From Undaria pinnatifida (Eukaryota > Sar > Phaeophyceae > Laminariales > Alariaceae), in NCBI GenBank assembly GCA_012845835.1, contig JABAKD010000030.1:3336416-3400415 (forward strand): a stretch of 64,000 nt of DNA, in the 5' to 3' direction. Positions 33,071 to 55,875 of the stretch are shown here, one piece after another. Below the pieces are notes generated by a model that saw nothing but the letters and a program-made list of their open reading frames with translations, had not been told where the DNA came from and did no database searches. The first letter of the stretch is position 1. Each line of letters opens with the position of its first letter. A program made the translations under genes and the position numbers.

Positions 33071-36000
33071 CGGTCTCGCCCCCCCCCCTCCCACCGTTCC
33101 CTCCCCCCCCCCAGCCCGGTGAGGGATAGAGCTCTTCAAGTGAGGGACCTCAGAAAAATTAAGCTACAGCCACCATAGCGTGCGTCCCCTCCCCCCCCGC
33201 GCCCCCGACCTCCGCCGCGTGTGTACTGGTACAGCTCGTGGTGGTGGTCGCAGCGATGTGTCGGGAGAGTGACTTAGTCTAGGTTTCGCGAGATTTTGAG
33301 CCTGTGCTTGTGCTACTTGGAGGTGCTCTTTCGCGCTCCCCAGGTTTTGCAGAGAGATGGTAGGGTTTTCAGGGGTAGTAAACTTGGTGGTGATCTATTT
33401 AGTAGTAGTACGGTCTGACCCAATAACTCGTAATTATTTTTTTGGCATGAATCGATTTTTTTGTTGTGTCTGCTCGCCTATTATATGCGTTCTACTTCAA
33501 AGTATAAGTTTTAGAGTGCTCCTGCAATTGTGACGTAGATTCGCGTAACAGTTGAGCGTCTATTGGTGTAAATTATGCGTGTTTTCGCAAGACCGCAGAA
33601 AGTATCAAAACATACCGCTTATTGGGTCAAACACCCTAAATCTTGGGTGTCGCCTTGGTTTTTTCGTTCATGTTCAAGCGTTGCGTTTTTAATGGTGACT
33701 TGGAAGTTGGAGAATACCCAGAAGGCGGGTCCGAGGCAGAAGCACCTGCTACTGGATACCAGGTATAGCTCCACGACCCAGATTACAAAAACGAGGTAAC
33801 TTTATTATATTTCAGAACGTCAAGACTCATAGCAGGGCGTACCACTGATTCCACAACATTTCCGAGGTCACTTTGCCAATCGTCGCACGCAAAACCTACC
33901 TGGTAAAGTTGTAAAGTTCGTACGAAAGAAGAAAAGAACGTTTCTTCTCAAGTTTTTTGGGCTTTTGGATTGTTTCTCTCCCTCAAATTACGAAGGGGTC
34001 GATCCAACCCAACCCCAACCCAGGCTAAGCGCGGCGTCGCCTCGAGTTTTGGATTCCTGAGAAAAGAAAGTGCGGCGAACCTCAAAAATCGTACCAAGTG
34101 ATATTTTTGGTACTTTTATCTGGTACGTTGTGAGGTTCGAAAACACGGTAAAGCGACATATCAGCGCAAGTCACGCACGCGTAAAGGTACAATGCCCCGC
34201 CAGTGCTTGGCCCCATCCAGTCTTGAGAGCTTGCTCCTTTGTCGCGAAATCAATCGAGACGCATTGCCTGTGTCCAAAAGGGGTGATTACGGTTGATGAT
34301 TTCTTATTTTTTCACTTGTCCTTCTTGGTTCTTGCTTGAGGAGTTCAGCTTGTTGCTTCAGATATTCCTCTAGAGGGGCGTAGCCCCGAAAAAGGTATCA
34401 TCCAGACCAATATTTTACTATCAGCTCTCCGAAAAGTACTATAAAACAGAGTGGAAACCGACCTCCAAAGGTGGACTCCAGCAATCCCTATAAAATAGAG
34501 TGCAACCAGCGGGAAAAAGCGGGGAAAACAAGCACTAGAAAATAGGCTGGAAAAACGCGGACTCAGCGCAACCGGCGTCCAGAAATCACGCGTCAGATTT
34601 GTTTAGCAGTTTTTTTGGTACCCAAGAGGGAGAACCAAAGAGTAACCTAGGAAAAAGCGCGATCCTTCGTTCGTGTCCGCCTAGTTCACGGGTACGGGAA
34701 CGCCCTCGAATTTTCGACTCTCGGTTCTAGCAACCCTGCGACGCAAACGTCCATCACATTGGTCATATCTCGCCACCGTGCTCACCCTCACGAAGTTTCA
34801 GCTGCTTTGGCGCCACCTGTGTCTAGTTGTGGTTGGGTCGGCAGCGTGTGAACCATCTCGGGTTGTTTACGTATACGTTCATTTGTTTTGCTTGTCGGAG
34901 CTAAAGCGATAACGGACAAATTATTTGTAACTCCACGGCCAGCTGCTGATGAAGCGCGCCTCTTCCTCCTATCCCAGCGCCGCTTGTACAGGAACCGTTG
35001 ACGCACAACCTATACTTCACTGTTTAATTTCCTTTGAAGCTGGAAACCACGGATCCAACGTTCTGTTTCCCTTTGTTGTGTGCTGCTTCTTGCAACATGT
35101 CACTCTCAGTTCGTCTTAGGCCGACCGCCACTACAAAAAAACAGCTCTCTCATGGACAAGCGCGTGTCGATTAGTCCAAAGTAGTGGGCGTGCAATTCAG
35201 GCAATGTGCTGCTACGTATGTGCTTGTTTTGTTATCATTTGGTATTTTTCCACTCCTCATGTGATCAAGAACTAGATCGATAGAGCAATATCGTGGCAAT
35301 GGGATACGTGAAAACAACCGTTAGTCAGCACGCTAGACGGTAATCCACGGCTTGCTCGAGAGGTAAAATTAAAACAAAATAACAGTTTATTACTTCATAT
35401 TTCATTTACGAATAAATTAGTCGCGTGCGCGTTTGCACATGCTTTCAATGGCATCGACAGGCGAATGGAACGCACGGACGAACTACACACACGCCTTGCA
35501 TGTGTGGCGTGCAGGCCACCTTACACTACAGCTTACAAACACAACACCAGTAACAAATACCAAGGCTTTTCGCGGCGCGATACGGTGCGTGTTTTCGTAC
35601 TGTGCGGTGCTGTTTGATGCGATTTTTTTACCGAACCGCACCGAACCGTACGATTTTTCTTTCAAAACAGGACCGCACATCGCACCGTAGGATCATCAAC
35701 AACAAAATCCGCACCGTGCTATTCTGCGAATAGAATAATCGTGCTGCAGCTGGATTTGACACCGCGAAAACCCTTGATGAATAGTACATGCCAAACCATA
35801 CCAGGTATGAACTACCACAGTAGCCCCCATTACGAGGGAGGACCAACAAAAAAAGGCACTCGCAGGCTTGATTTGACGATGTACACCAACACACAGCAAC
35901 ATCAGGCGGCAACGATGAAGGTGCGGAAAACCAGCTAAAAACGCGTGAATACCAGACCGGAAACCCCAGCCACTTAAAGCTTACAGGCTTCAATAAGTCC

Positions 36001-38623
36001 ACGGTATCACGCAGAGCAAATTAGTGCTTACCCCCTGAGCAACCTCGAGCGGGGAAATTTATCAGGCCTGAGCCGCACCTCTCACTTGCCCCCTGTTTTT
36101 CAACGGAACGAAGCCGCCAGTTATTATGTAACCCGTACCCGTATCTTGTTTCTAGGAAAGCAGCAAAACTTGCGCACCGGACCAGAAACCCCAAACACAT
36201 TCATCAGGCTACAAGAAGTCCACCATATCGCGGACCGCAAATTATTGTTTACTCCCGAGCAACTCCCAACATGGCCTCAAGCCGCACCCTTAACCTGTCC
36301 CCCTTTTTCCTACGGAACGAGGCCTCCCGAAGTACTAGGTAATCTGTTCCCGTATCCTATTCCCAATATACCTGGTAAGGTTTTACTCGGTCTCAAAGAA
36401 AACGCGTATTCATTACAGCAACCAGAAGAATCAACTGGCCTCGCGCACAGTCCATACACTGGTTTCACGCTCACAGGAGAAAAACTAACTGTGCCCGCAC
36501 ACGGCAAAAAATGGATTCACACACCCTAGGGGGCGGGACCCAACCAGCCTCGGACACACACACCTACCTCGACAATTACGGCTTTACAGCCGAACACTCG
36601 AGGAAAATGGACTAGCACACGGCAAATTGTCCACCCAAACCCGAAAAAACCGGCAACTACTCGCGAACCTCAAACGTTATGGAATAAACCCGAAAAAACC
36701 GGGAACTACTCGCGAACCTCAAACGTTATGGGTTCAGAACCGAAAAACTTTGGGAGCAAAATAAGCTAGTAGCCTCGCGCTCATGTCAAAAGTTATGGCT
36801 TCACACCCGAAACGTCACCGGTCTTGGGCATCTCCAACGTTACGGCGCCTTGACACCAAAAACACTTCTGCCAAAAAACCAAAGCTTCTATCCTCGCGCC
36901 CCAAAACTTTTGGCTCCACACCCCAAAAAACTTGAGGGGAATAAACTAGCCCCGTGCACCTGAAAAAAAAAAGAATTCACACTCTGAAAAAATTGGGGAG
37001 GGAAAATAACTCTAGCTTCGCGCACTTCGAAAGGTTGAGGATTCACACGCGAAACTCTTCAGAAGGGAAACCACCTCCTCACGTCAAAAAAGTTAAAGAT
37101 TCACACCGGATAACTTTAAGGAGGAAAACAACCTGGTCTAGCGCACCGCAAAGGATGGACTTACACCCGAAAACCTTCGCAAAGGATGGATTTACACCCG
37201 AAAACCTTTAGGAGAACCTCAAAAGGTTACTGGTCTAGCGCACCGCAAAGGATGGACTTACACCCGAAAACCTTCGCAAAGGATGGATTTACACCCGAAA
37301 ACCTTTAGGAGAACCTCAAAAGGTTACTGTTTTACGTCCGAACAACCTCAGGGATAAAATTAACTGGCCTCGCGCATCTCCAAGGTTACGTTTTCACACC
37401 CAACAGTCTGAGGAGGGAAAAAAAAAGCTAACCTTGGTGCTCGCCCCAAAAGCTATGGCTTCACCAGCCGCCGCGCTACTACAGCGCTGAACCCGCCAAA
37501 AAAGAAGAGGCACGCACATACACGATTCTACTGATAGCTCGTACAACAGTTACACACCGCAGAAAGGCCTCTTCACAAAGCACACTTGAGCAGGACAGCA
37601 AGCAAAAACGCTACACCGGGTTATACCACGCCTCGTTCGCTGGTTTGAATTCGCGCGCTACGAATACTTGGCATGATCCCTTGTGTTGGTTCGGACGCTA
37701 CAAGAAAAATCGTATACACCCCTTAATTCTGTCGGCCTGGCAACGCAAGCTACGAGTACTCGTATACCCGCCATGTTGTGTTGGTTCGAGTTTGCACGCT
37801 ACGCACTTGAATAACCTGTGTTACGATTGGCGAGCGCTACGCGCGTGCATTGACTTGATTGGCCGAACACGAGAACTAGAGCGAGTGCAGCCCTCTCATC
37901 CAGGACACGCATGAGAAATGTAGCCAACCAACACCCCCCCTTGCACAAGCCTCTTGCGCTTGGAACCCCCGTTGGGAGCACCGCGAAGGGGAAATTGAGC
38001 ACCTTACCAGCGAAACAAAAACAACAGCACTAACTCACTACAAAAACCTTCAAGTAGTCCCTGCTCTAACACAGATCGATCTACCATTTACATAGGGGAA
38101 GGGTGGGTTCAAACGTCTATCAAACCCTAGCCATTATCTAGGTCTTCAGCAAAAACAATGCCATGCGCAGACTATGCGTCGCGCATGCCTCCAGAAAATA
38201 TGTATACTATCGTACTTACGTTATCGCAAAAATTCCTCAAAGTTACCCAGAGACCGTAGAGTGACAGTCTAGATTCCAAGAAACAATACAAACGAAGCGA
38301 ACGAACAGTTATAATAAAATAAAACGAAGCGCAACAAAATCGAAACGGATCGAAGCAAAAATAAAAACTAGACGAAAAGCAACAAAAACGAAACGACACT
38401 TAAATGAAAGCGAAACCAACCCAACCCAACCCAACCCTACCCAACCCAACCGAAACAAAACTGAAACGAAAAAAAAAGAACAAAAATGAACCGAAACAAA
38501 ACTAAACGAAATGCTCCTCGAAATGTATTGTCGTAACGAAACGAAACCCGCCGGGAGCAGGCCAGGTCACGGAATGCCAGCGATCACGAAAGGGCGGAAC
38601 GGGAACCGCCCCTTATGACCGAC
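33071..38623. other. Intergenic region between two convergent genes
   Basis: The plus-strand AP endonuclease and the minus-strand decarboxylase both end here. C-rich and AT-rich stretches, the satellite at 36590-37460, and AAACGAA/CCCAACC simple repeats (38290-38530) are present. No gene motif was seen. Confidence 0.6.
36590..37460. repeat. Degenerate satellite, about 65-75 bp unit, with a 97-bp exact duplication
   Basis: Units read roughly TTCACACCCGAAAAACTT, GGAGGGAAAATAAC, then TAGCCTCGCGCACCTC and AAAGGTTATGG. One 97-bp block (37134-37230) is repeated at once (37231-37327) essentially without change. A shorter duplicate lies near 36640-36730. No gene. Confidence 0.7.
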
Positions 38624-48745
<10,122 letters not shown>

Positions 48746-48879
48746 CTGTACGGGCACACAAATGAGAGATACGGCGGTAGCAGCGGCAACAGCGGGCGGC
48801 GGCGGCGGCAGCAGCAGCGGGAGCGGGAGTGCGGAACGTCGAACACGCCTCAGCACGAAAAGGGCACCGACACAACAGT

Positions 48880-49510
48880 ACACCCGGAAGGACTCGAGTG
48901 CCGGCGCATACAATGGAAGGTGTATGTACCGGCGCAGCACAGTGAAAACGGTGTGTACCGCCGAGGTAAAATGGAAAGGGGGTGTACCGGCGCAATACAA
49001 AGGAAAGGGCGTGGACCGTCGCAGTAAAAAGGAGAGGGTACCGACGAGGTACAAGGGAGGGGAGTATCGACGCAGTGCAATCGAAAGGGTACCGCGTGCA
49101 ACACAAGGTAAGGGCGGAAAGGGTACCGAGTATACAGAGTGGTCAGGGTGGAAAGGGTACCGAGTATCGTATACCAGGAACGGATGAACAGGGTATCATA
49201 CCGGCGAAGCAATAGTGAAAGGGTGTATATCGGCGCAAACAATGGGAGGTGTTCCGACGCAGTACACTGGAAGGCGTACCCGAAGTAATAAGTGAAAGGG
49301 TGTATATCGGCGCATACAATGGGAGGTGTTCCGACGCAGTACACTGGAAGGTGTACCCGATGCAAAAAGGTACAAGGTACACGGGACGGGGTACCAGTGC
49401 TGTACAACTGAAAGGGTGTGTACTGGCGCATACAATGAAAAACGCACCGACGCAGCGCAATGGACGGTGTGCCGATGCAGCACGATGGGGAGTGCACCGA
49501 CGCCAAAGCC
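48880..49510. repeat. Degenerate minisatellite, about 27-30 bp unit
   Basis: The unit resembles GGTGTACCGGCGCAGTACAA followed by a short purine run (GGAAAG). About 20 diverged copies are present. A longer block (about 77 bp, GTGTATATCGGCGCA to CACTGGAAG) is duplicated near 49217-49350. The array ends where the LINE remnant starts, so it may be internal to that element. Long open frames on both strands come only from the repeat. Confidence 0.7.
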
Positions 49511-49589
49511 GTATACTACTGAAAGGCGAGAAGAAGGCCACTTCACGCACAGGTAAAGTCGATGGGCGGAGGGGGAAGGAAGAGGAGGT

Positions 49590-50485
49590 GCAGAGATTGT
49601 GGGGCATGCTGTACGCTGACGATGCGGGCATCGTATCGCGATCATCAGAAGGGCTGGAGAGGACGATGACGGTGATCGTGACTGCGTGTTCGGCGTTCGG
49701 ACTTACGGTCTTCGAATCGAAAACAGAGATCATGTGCCTGCAAACCAAAGGTGGGGGGAAGGTGTCGTTCACCATCAATGCAGCCGGCCAGGTATGCAAA
49801 CAATCGAGTTTTGTGTACTTGGGCGGGGCTATCATCGCAGACAGAGAACCCTGCATCAAAAGAACGCGGCGTATTCAGAGGGCCTAGGCGTGCTTCCAGC
49901 GGTACAAGATGGAAATCTATGATCGCCCGGGTATGCGCTTACGGTTGAAGGTGCGGTTGCTGAAAGCCGACGTGATCGAGACACTCCGGTTGCACGACGT
50001 GCAGCCCGAACAAGCCCGACTATGACACGCTACGACGGGTTCACCATTTCAGGCTCCTCCGATGCCTCGGATGGCGGAAACTAAAGCGCGACGATCACAC
50101 CCTATCGTACGCCGACGCGCTTGCCAAGACAGCTTCCGAGAGCATAGTGGCGATAGTGCGCAAACGGAGGATATTGTCTGCGGGATTCGTAGCACGTACG
50201 GAGGAGGAGCGTCTGCCACAGAGGGTGATGTTTGGGGAGCTTGTTGGCGGTATGGGCTACTCAGGGGGGCAAGAGAAGGGCTGGTTGGTGCACCTGAAGA
50301 AGGATATGTCGCTCTTTGGAATAAAATTCGAAGGGTGGCGAAAAGCTGTTCAGAAGGTCGGCAGATGGTTTCGACGGGTAGAAGGAGTCGAGTTTTTCAT
50401 GCGGAAATGGTATGAGGCAGAGAGACGCAGAGCTGCAGAGCGACACGCAAAGGCCGCGGCAGCGTCATCCCGTCAGCATCCCTAA
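49590..50485 (+). pseudogene. Decayed LINE (non-LTR retrotransposon) reverse transcriptase, 3' part
   Basis: The first frame reads MLYADDAGIVSRS, the YADD catalytic box of reverse transcriptase, followed by FGLTVFESKTEIM and FVYLGGAI, the usual downstream motifs of LINE polymerases. A stop at about 49887 interrupts it; the reading then continues in another frame with FQRYKMEIYDRPGMRL and ends there at about 50020. The last part (RRVHHFRLLRCLGWR, then FGELVGG and FEGWRKA) runs in further frames to 50485. The 5' end is lost where a minisatellite begins. It is a dead, truncated copy, upstream of and antisense to the UDP-glucuronate decarboxylase exons. Confidence 0.8.
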
Positions 50486-50487
50486 AC

Positions 50488-50690
50488 GGCCAGGGGGAGG
50501 GGGGGGGGGGGAGGGGGGAGGGGGGGAGGGGGGGAGAGGGGAGGGGGGGAGGGGGGAGGGGGGGAGGGGGGGGGCGGAAGGGGGGAGGGGGGGAGGGGGA
50601 AGGGGGAGAGGGGGGAGGGGGGGGAGGGGGGGCAGGGGGAAGGGGGGAGGGGGGGAGGGGGAAGCGGGGGGGGGGCGAGGGGGGCGTCCT
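50488..50690. repeat. G-rich purine tract (GGGGGA)n
   Basis: Around 200 bases of almost pure G broken by single A residues, on the plus strand just after the LINE remnant. It could form G-quadruplexes or triplexes. No gene signal is seen in it. Confidence 0.85.
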
Positions 50691-52551
50691 GCCCAAGAGA
50701 CTGAAGTCTGGGTCTGGCCATCATCGTCTTCAAGTTTTCTGGGCCTTCCAATGGCCGTCACAAGCTAGCGTAACGCCGCCCTTACTTCTTCCCCTCGTTG
50801 CGTTCTCCTCCCAGTGCCATAGACTCACTTGATACCCTCTATGAGCCCAATGCCGTATTTAGTTAGTTCCTAGGGTCTGCTATTAACAGTATGACGTTTT
50901 TTCCCTTTTTCTTTCATTGCTTCCTCTTTTTGTCTTTTCTCTTCTTGTCTTGTCTTTGCTTTCCTTTTTCGCTTCCTCTCCTTTTTTTTTCTTTCCTTTC
51001 CTTTCCTTTCCATCCCTTTCCTTTCCTTTCTCTTCGTTTTTTTCTTTTCTTTGTTTTTTTTTTCCGATTGACTTGGTTCTGACGTGCGTATGCGTAGTGA
51101 TAGGCACTACGTGTAATATATACGTGGTATTCTTCCCTGGGTAGCAAGCGGTATAGTCTGTTTTTTCAGGCGCGGGTAGTGAGACGTATGCACCAGTACG
51201 TACGGACCTGGCACATCGTAGGCTGACTCCCGATTTCACTTTTTATATGTTTCTGGCGGAGGCATGAATTGCGTCACCTATGTTATATGAGTGTACCACC
51301 TTTGGTTTGCTTGTGTTTTTTCTTCGGGATATTCCTCAGCTCCAGAGTGACTGGAGCCCGTCCTGTGAACACGGACTTAATTATGCGAGTTAATGTGAGA
51401 ACGACAACAAACAAACAACAACTACTGCAAGGGACGACGCAGTGCAACATAACAAGTGTTGCCGTCGGCCGTCTGTCGTCGCTTGCATCATACGTTGCGA
51501 GACCTGCACAAGACTCATGTTCACAATCCTGGCGTCTACATAGAAGCGGGCGAGCCTATGATGACCCGTGGGATTCGTTTCGTTGCCATTAACCCCTTTA
51601 CAACCGGAAACCCGTTTTGGGGACAAAGTTACTCGGATTTAGTATAGGGAGGGGTTCGGGGGCTCTAAAGGGGTCAATAGCAGCTTCTGTTGGCCGTGGT
51701 CGCCACACTACAGAGCAGAGCAGTGCAGCGCGTACTCTAAGCTCCTGTGCCTCGGGATTCGTTCTTGTTTTTTTTATTCCTCCAAAAAAAAAAAGTTTGG
51801 AAGCGTTTCCGGAGTTTCCGCCAAATCATAAACTAAATTAGATTTCCGCAAAAAACGCAATAATCCAAGTTTCACCAAAAGAAGGTTGACAGAATTTTCC
51901 TTGCAATCGTGCGCCCCTTGTAGCGGCAGCATTTACCTGCACCCCACCAAGCACTACATATTCTCCACTTCAGGAGTCCCGTTACGTCCTCGTGCTGTGT
52001 GAATCTGACGCGCTCGTATATACCACTACAGCAACAATGGCAACATGATTGTTTACCAAAAAAAAAATGGTAGTTGTTTTTTTTTGCCGAGTCGCGCTCG
52101 TTACGGGTGGCGTTTGCTCTGTTTTTATTTATCTCGGTGCGCGCAGTCCAGTAGCCCTTACGAGAAGTCTAGCTTATTATCTAGGATAAGGTATGGAAAT
52201 CGGGAAATATTTTGATATACGAGTTTTAATGTGGTGGACCAAATTTTCAACAACAACGAGAAAAAAAAATCGGACTTTTTCCCGGAAAAAGTTCTATGGG
52301 TAGGGTTGGGGTTGGGGTCAGGGCTAGGAATAGGGTCTAAAGGAGTGTTTCGGGAAGATTTCGATATTGTCCATCTCATCATACTGGATGCACACGTGGA
52401 CCAAACCAAATTCCCCGATTTCCATTTTCATCCTCCCGATTTCCATTTTTATCCTATATAATAACCCAAAACGTAGGTAAAGGTGGCTAACGCAGTCAGT
52501 CCACACGGCACACACGACAGGTATTTCCAATACGCCCGCGAGGCAGCCATT

Positions 52552-52659
52552 ACAACGACCATGGAGGCGCTGTGGAATAGCAAAACCAATCGGCTACGAG
52601 GCGACACAACGACCATGGAGGCGCTGTGGAATAGCAAAACCAATCGGCTACGAGGCAAC
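52552..52659. repeat. Exact 54-bp tandem duplication
   Basis: ACAACGACCATGGAGGCGCT to CAATCGGCTACGAGGC occurs twice in a row with no difference seen. Confidence 0.85.
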
Positions 52660-53019
52660 ACTCACCTTTGATCATTATGCATTAGCGCCAAGAGCTTCCC
52701 TCTGTAGGAGTGCAGGGGTCTGGCGTTTTGGATCCACGCTTTAGTTTGGGTATTCCCGGGTAGTGTGTGAGATGGGCGTTCGAAGAGCTTTAGGATCAAG
52801 TGCGCACCGCCCGACGCCTGATGCAGAACGCCAGATCTCACTCGTCGGTCTTCATTCGATCAATACAGGTGTTTGAGTGTGCCTTTTCATCACATCAAGA
52901 GCGGAAGAGAGACCCCTTCGGAACAGTAGCGATCGACGTCCACCGCATGTTCCATCACGACTCGACAGCACTAACAACCCGAGCACCAGGCCTGGGTTGG
53001 ACCTCCGCTGGCCTACCGC

Positions 53020-53490
53020 ACCGCACGGCACCGTAGGTGTTACGATATCCGAAAACCGCACCGAACCGCACCATAATTTTTACGATTTCTGAAAACCGCA
53101 CCGAACCGCACCGTAGTATACATCACATCACCAAACCGCACCGTAGGTATGCCATCGAAACCGCACAGCTCCGTGTGGATCAAAGTACGGTGCCAAAAAC
53201 CTGTAGATCGGATATTCAATGGTGCGGTTAACTTGAAACCGTAGAAAACCCTCGATTCCATCTGCCGCGGTACAGTGCTATAGGGTCACTGTTTGGCACG
53301 GTTCCTGACGGTTTCAGCACGGTTTCGTGCCAAACGTGTTCCCGCTGGCTTGGTTCATCTTTGGATGGTTTATTCATACGGTGCACCGTAGAGAAAAAGC
53401 GGTTTTGTACGGTTTTCTCTACGAGGATTGGAACCGCACCGTAGCAAAAACCGTGCAGCGGGGATCCACACCGAACCGCGCCGAAAAATG
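53020..53490. repeat. ACCGCACCGTA-type repeat region
   Basis: Many copies of GAAAACCGCACCGAACCGCA and, further on, the complement (TACGGTGCGGTT, GGTTTCAGCACGG). Similar motifs occur near 35585-35700. It may be a foldback element. No gene. Confidence 0.55.
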
Positions 53491-53637
53491 TACCACAGCA
53501 CCGAATCCCACTACCTGCAATTCGGGGGCCAGGGTAGGGCTTAGGCTTCTGGTCGGGTCGGTGCCTTATTCCAGCCGGCGGCAAGGAAGGCGTAAGCGCG
53601 ACTCGTAATCGTGTGGCCTGCAACTAGTTTTTTTTTT

Positions 53638-53757
53638 TTCATCCTCCGGCGGATGGGGAAAAATAAAGCTTAAGCTCACCATACTTCCACGTATTTTCAT
53701 ACGCGTCGTGCGTCGATTTAACTCAGTTGCTTCCGCAACCCAACGCTAGCTGGCGCA
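53638..53757 (-). repeat. Dispersed repeat R2, inverted copy
   Basis: ATCCTCCGGCGGATGGGG to CCAACGCTAGCTGGCG, the reverse complement of 11771-11890 with few differences. It is preceded by a poly(T) run, matching the poly(A) of the other copy. Confidence 0.7.
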
Positions 53758-53799
53758 CCCGCTTGCAACTAGTGCTGCAGTTCTAGGATTGCATGTAGC

Positions 53800-54133
53800 T
53801 GCGCCCGGTTCAGCTGTGAGATCGAGGATGTTGTCGAAACTCGTCTTTGCAAGCTGTGAGTGATGCTTCGATCGCGTTTGAGGCTGGTTGTGTATGTCCT
53901 CGTGAATGACGATAGGTGGCTGACCCCTCCTTCGTGCTTTAATAGCTGGTAATATTTGAAAATGAAAAAATACACACGTGAGCTGTGAGATCGACCATAA
54001 GGGAATTTGATCAAAAATCAGCTTTGTAAGCTGCGTGTGATACTTCGATCGCGCGTGTTACGGGGTGTGCATACCCTCGTGAAGGATACAGGTCGGCGAC
54101 TCCCCTGCTAATGCCAGGGTCAACAGGACTAAC
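53800..54133 (-). repeat. Two degenerate inverted copies of repeat R1
   Basis: Two adjacent partial copies (about 53806-53910 and 53975-54133). Both share the CAGCTGTGAGATCGA and TTTGCAAGCTG/TTTGTAAGCTG blocks. Only the second retains AGGTCGGCGACTCCCC and GGGTCAACAGG. Confidence 0.55.
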
Positions 54134-54724
54134 ACGTTCAGCCTTGTTCTGCGCACGGAAACTGTGTAACCGGCATTGAGGGAAACAAAACCAGACAACA
54201 ACTGTGAAAATTCAGTATGCGTAAAGTAACTGTTGATAGTGTGAGTTAACTTTTGGAGTGGGCTACTTGGGTCTACCGGGTTTGTACGCAAGATGGGAAA
54301 AATCACACCGTAAAAAACCCTACAACTTCCTGATTTCCCGTCCTCACAACACGTCATTTTAGCTATATACCACTTGTACTTTTTGTCTTTTCCTGAGCGT
54401 GCTCGGGTGGTACATCTCAGTCTCCCAAGACCGCCCACTTGAACAACACCGCCTCCTTCCATGACTTGCGGAACGGTCCAGCGTCGACATGGTTTATTCC
54501 TTCACTTTTTCTTCTTCTATCGAATTTTTCAATTGTTCCGTGATTTTTCAACATTCCTTCGAATTACGTTTCTGTCAACTCGATTTTGGACATTTTTCCT
54601 TCGTTTTTTCTTTACTCGAAGTTGAAAACTTCCTCCAAAACTTCAAATTTCGGCCTGCGAGGGCACAGCTGGAGTTTGCGAAACTCACACCCACGTTTTT
54701 AGTTTGATCTGTGCCCTGCTGCAC

Positions 54725-55189
54725 ACAGCAAGCTGTATTCGCCATTGCCTTGACAGTGGTCGTTGCCAAGATTGAGGGGTGCTGACCTTGTGCGGCTGGT
54801 GGCTGGAGATCTCGCTCGAAGCGCGAGAGGAGCGTGACCCGTTTCCGTATCGAGTTTTTTCAAACGAAAAAAAAGCACAACCAGTAGATTTTAGTTGCTC
54901 CGGGACACAAGACGGCAGCACGATACCAGCCAATTCTCATTACTGCCTACAAGACGATAAAGTCTGCACACAGCAGCATCCGCCTCCGATTATTCCCTCG
55001 CCTCACAGAGCACGAGATGGCACCGAACCTTGGAGGCTGTATTCGACATTCGACATTGCTCTGAAGGTGGTCGTTGACAAGGTGGAGGGACGCTGATGCT
55101 TCGTGGCTGGAGGTCTCGCTCGAAACGCGAGAAGAGCCTGACCCGTTTCTGTATCGACGTTTACACACGCAAAAAAGCACTGCATCCAG

Positions 55190-55226
<37 letters not shown>

Positions 55227-55300
55227 GCTACTACTACTACTACTACTACTACTGCTGCTGTAGTAGATTTTAGCTTCGGGATACGAAACGGCATAAAAAC
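54725..55300. repeat. Two-copy duplication, about 300-bp spacing, with (TAC)n expansion
   Basis: Both copies share GGCTGTATTCG, GTGGTCGTTG, GGTGGCTGGAGATCTCGCTCG-like and GACCCGTTTC blocks and end in TAGATTTTAG. The second copy has gained a (TAC)n run at 55190-55256. Confidence 0.65.
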
Positions 55301-55567
55301 TAAAAAACGGATTGCTGCTGCTGCTGTGGAATAAAGCCCACAGCCTGTCGGTCTTGCTCTTGGTCTGATTCATTCGGCGGGACTCTGTCCCAACGTGCTC
55401 TAACTGTGTTTCTCTCATGAGTGTGTCAAGTGCTTGATGAAGTTTGGGTGTTGGAGCGATGCTCGCCCTGAGCTACGTGTTTGCCCAAGACCATTTGGCC
55501 ATGATAGGCGATGTTTTTTTTCGTTTCCGTTTTCTTATTTTGATTTTGGCCTTGAGCTTCTTTTACT

Positions 55568-55875
55568 TCGCCCCGGTGGTGTATCAGGTTATCCTCGAGC
55601 CTGGTATCGGTCAGTTCAGTGAGTTCGAGTCCCCCCGTGTGCATACTCGCATAAATTCCTAGGGACTTTTTCTTGTGCACAAATTGACTTGCGGAAAGCG
55701 CGAGAGCGTGTGATAGCAGCACTCACTCGATGAAAAAACGACGAGCAGCGGGATTGCTGAACCCTATGCAACAAAAATTGAAGGCAAGAAGCGGGGGGAA
55801 GAAGGGACGATACCAGTGACCACGGCTTGTCCAGAAGCTGGAAAGTAGAAGTGTGTGACAAAAAAGCAAAAAACA
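55568..55875 (+). mobile_element. tRNA-derived SINE, copy d
   Basis: Plus-strand copy with head CGCCCCGGTGGTGTATCAGG, B box GAGTTCGAGTCCCC, the conserved body, and an A-rich tail (AAAAAAGCAAAAAACAAC). It is one of the most complete copies. Confidence 0.73.

Noticed and set aside
36086-36529. 147-codon plus-strand frame
   Set aside because: It sits at the edge of the degenerate satellite and has no recognisable domain or splice context.
38410-38450. CCCAACCCAACC run resembling telomere repeat
   Set aside because: The unit is not a regular telomeric hexamer or heptamer and lies among other simple repeats between genes.
49143-49859. 238-codon minus-strand frame
   Set aside because: It comes from the minisatellite and the antisense of the reverse transcriptase remnant.
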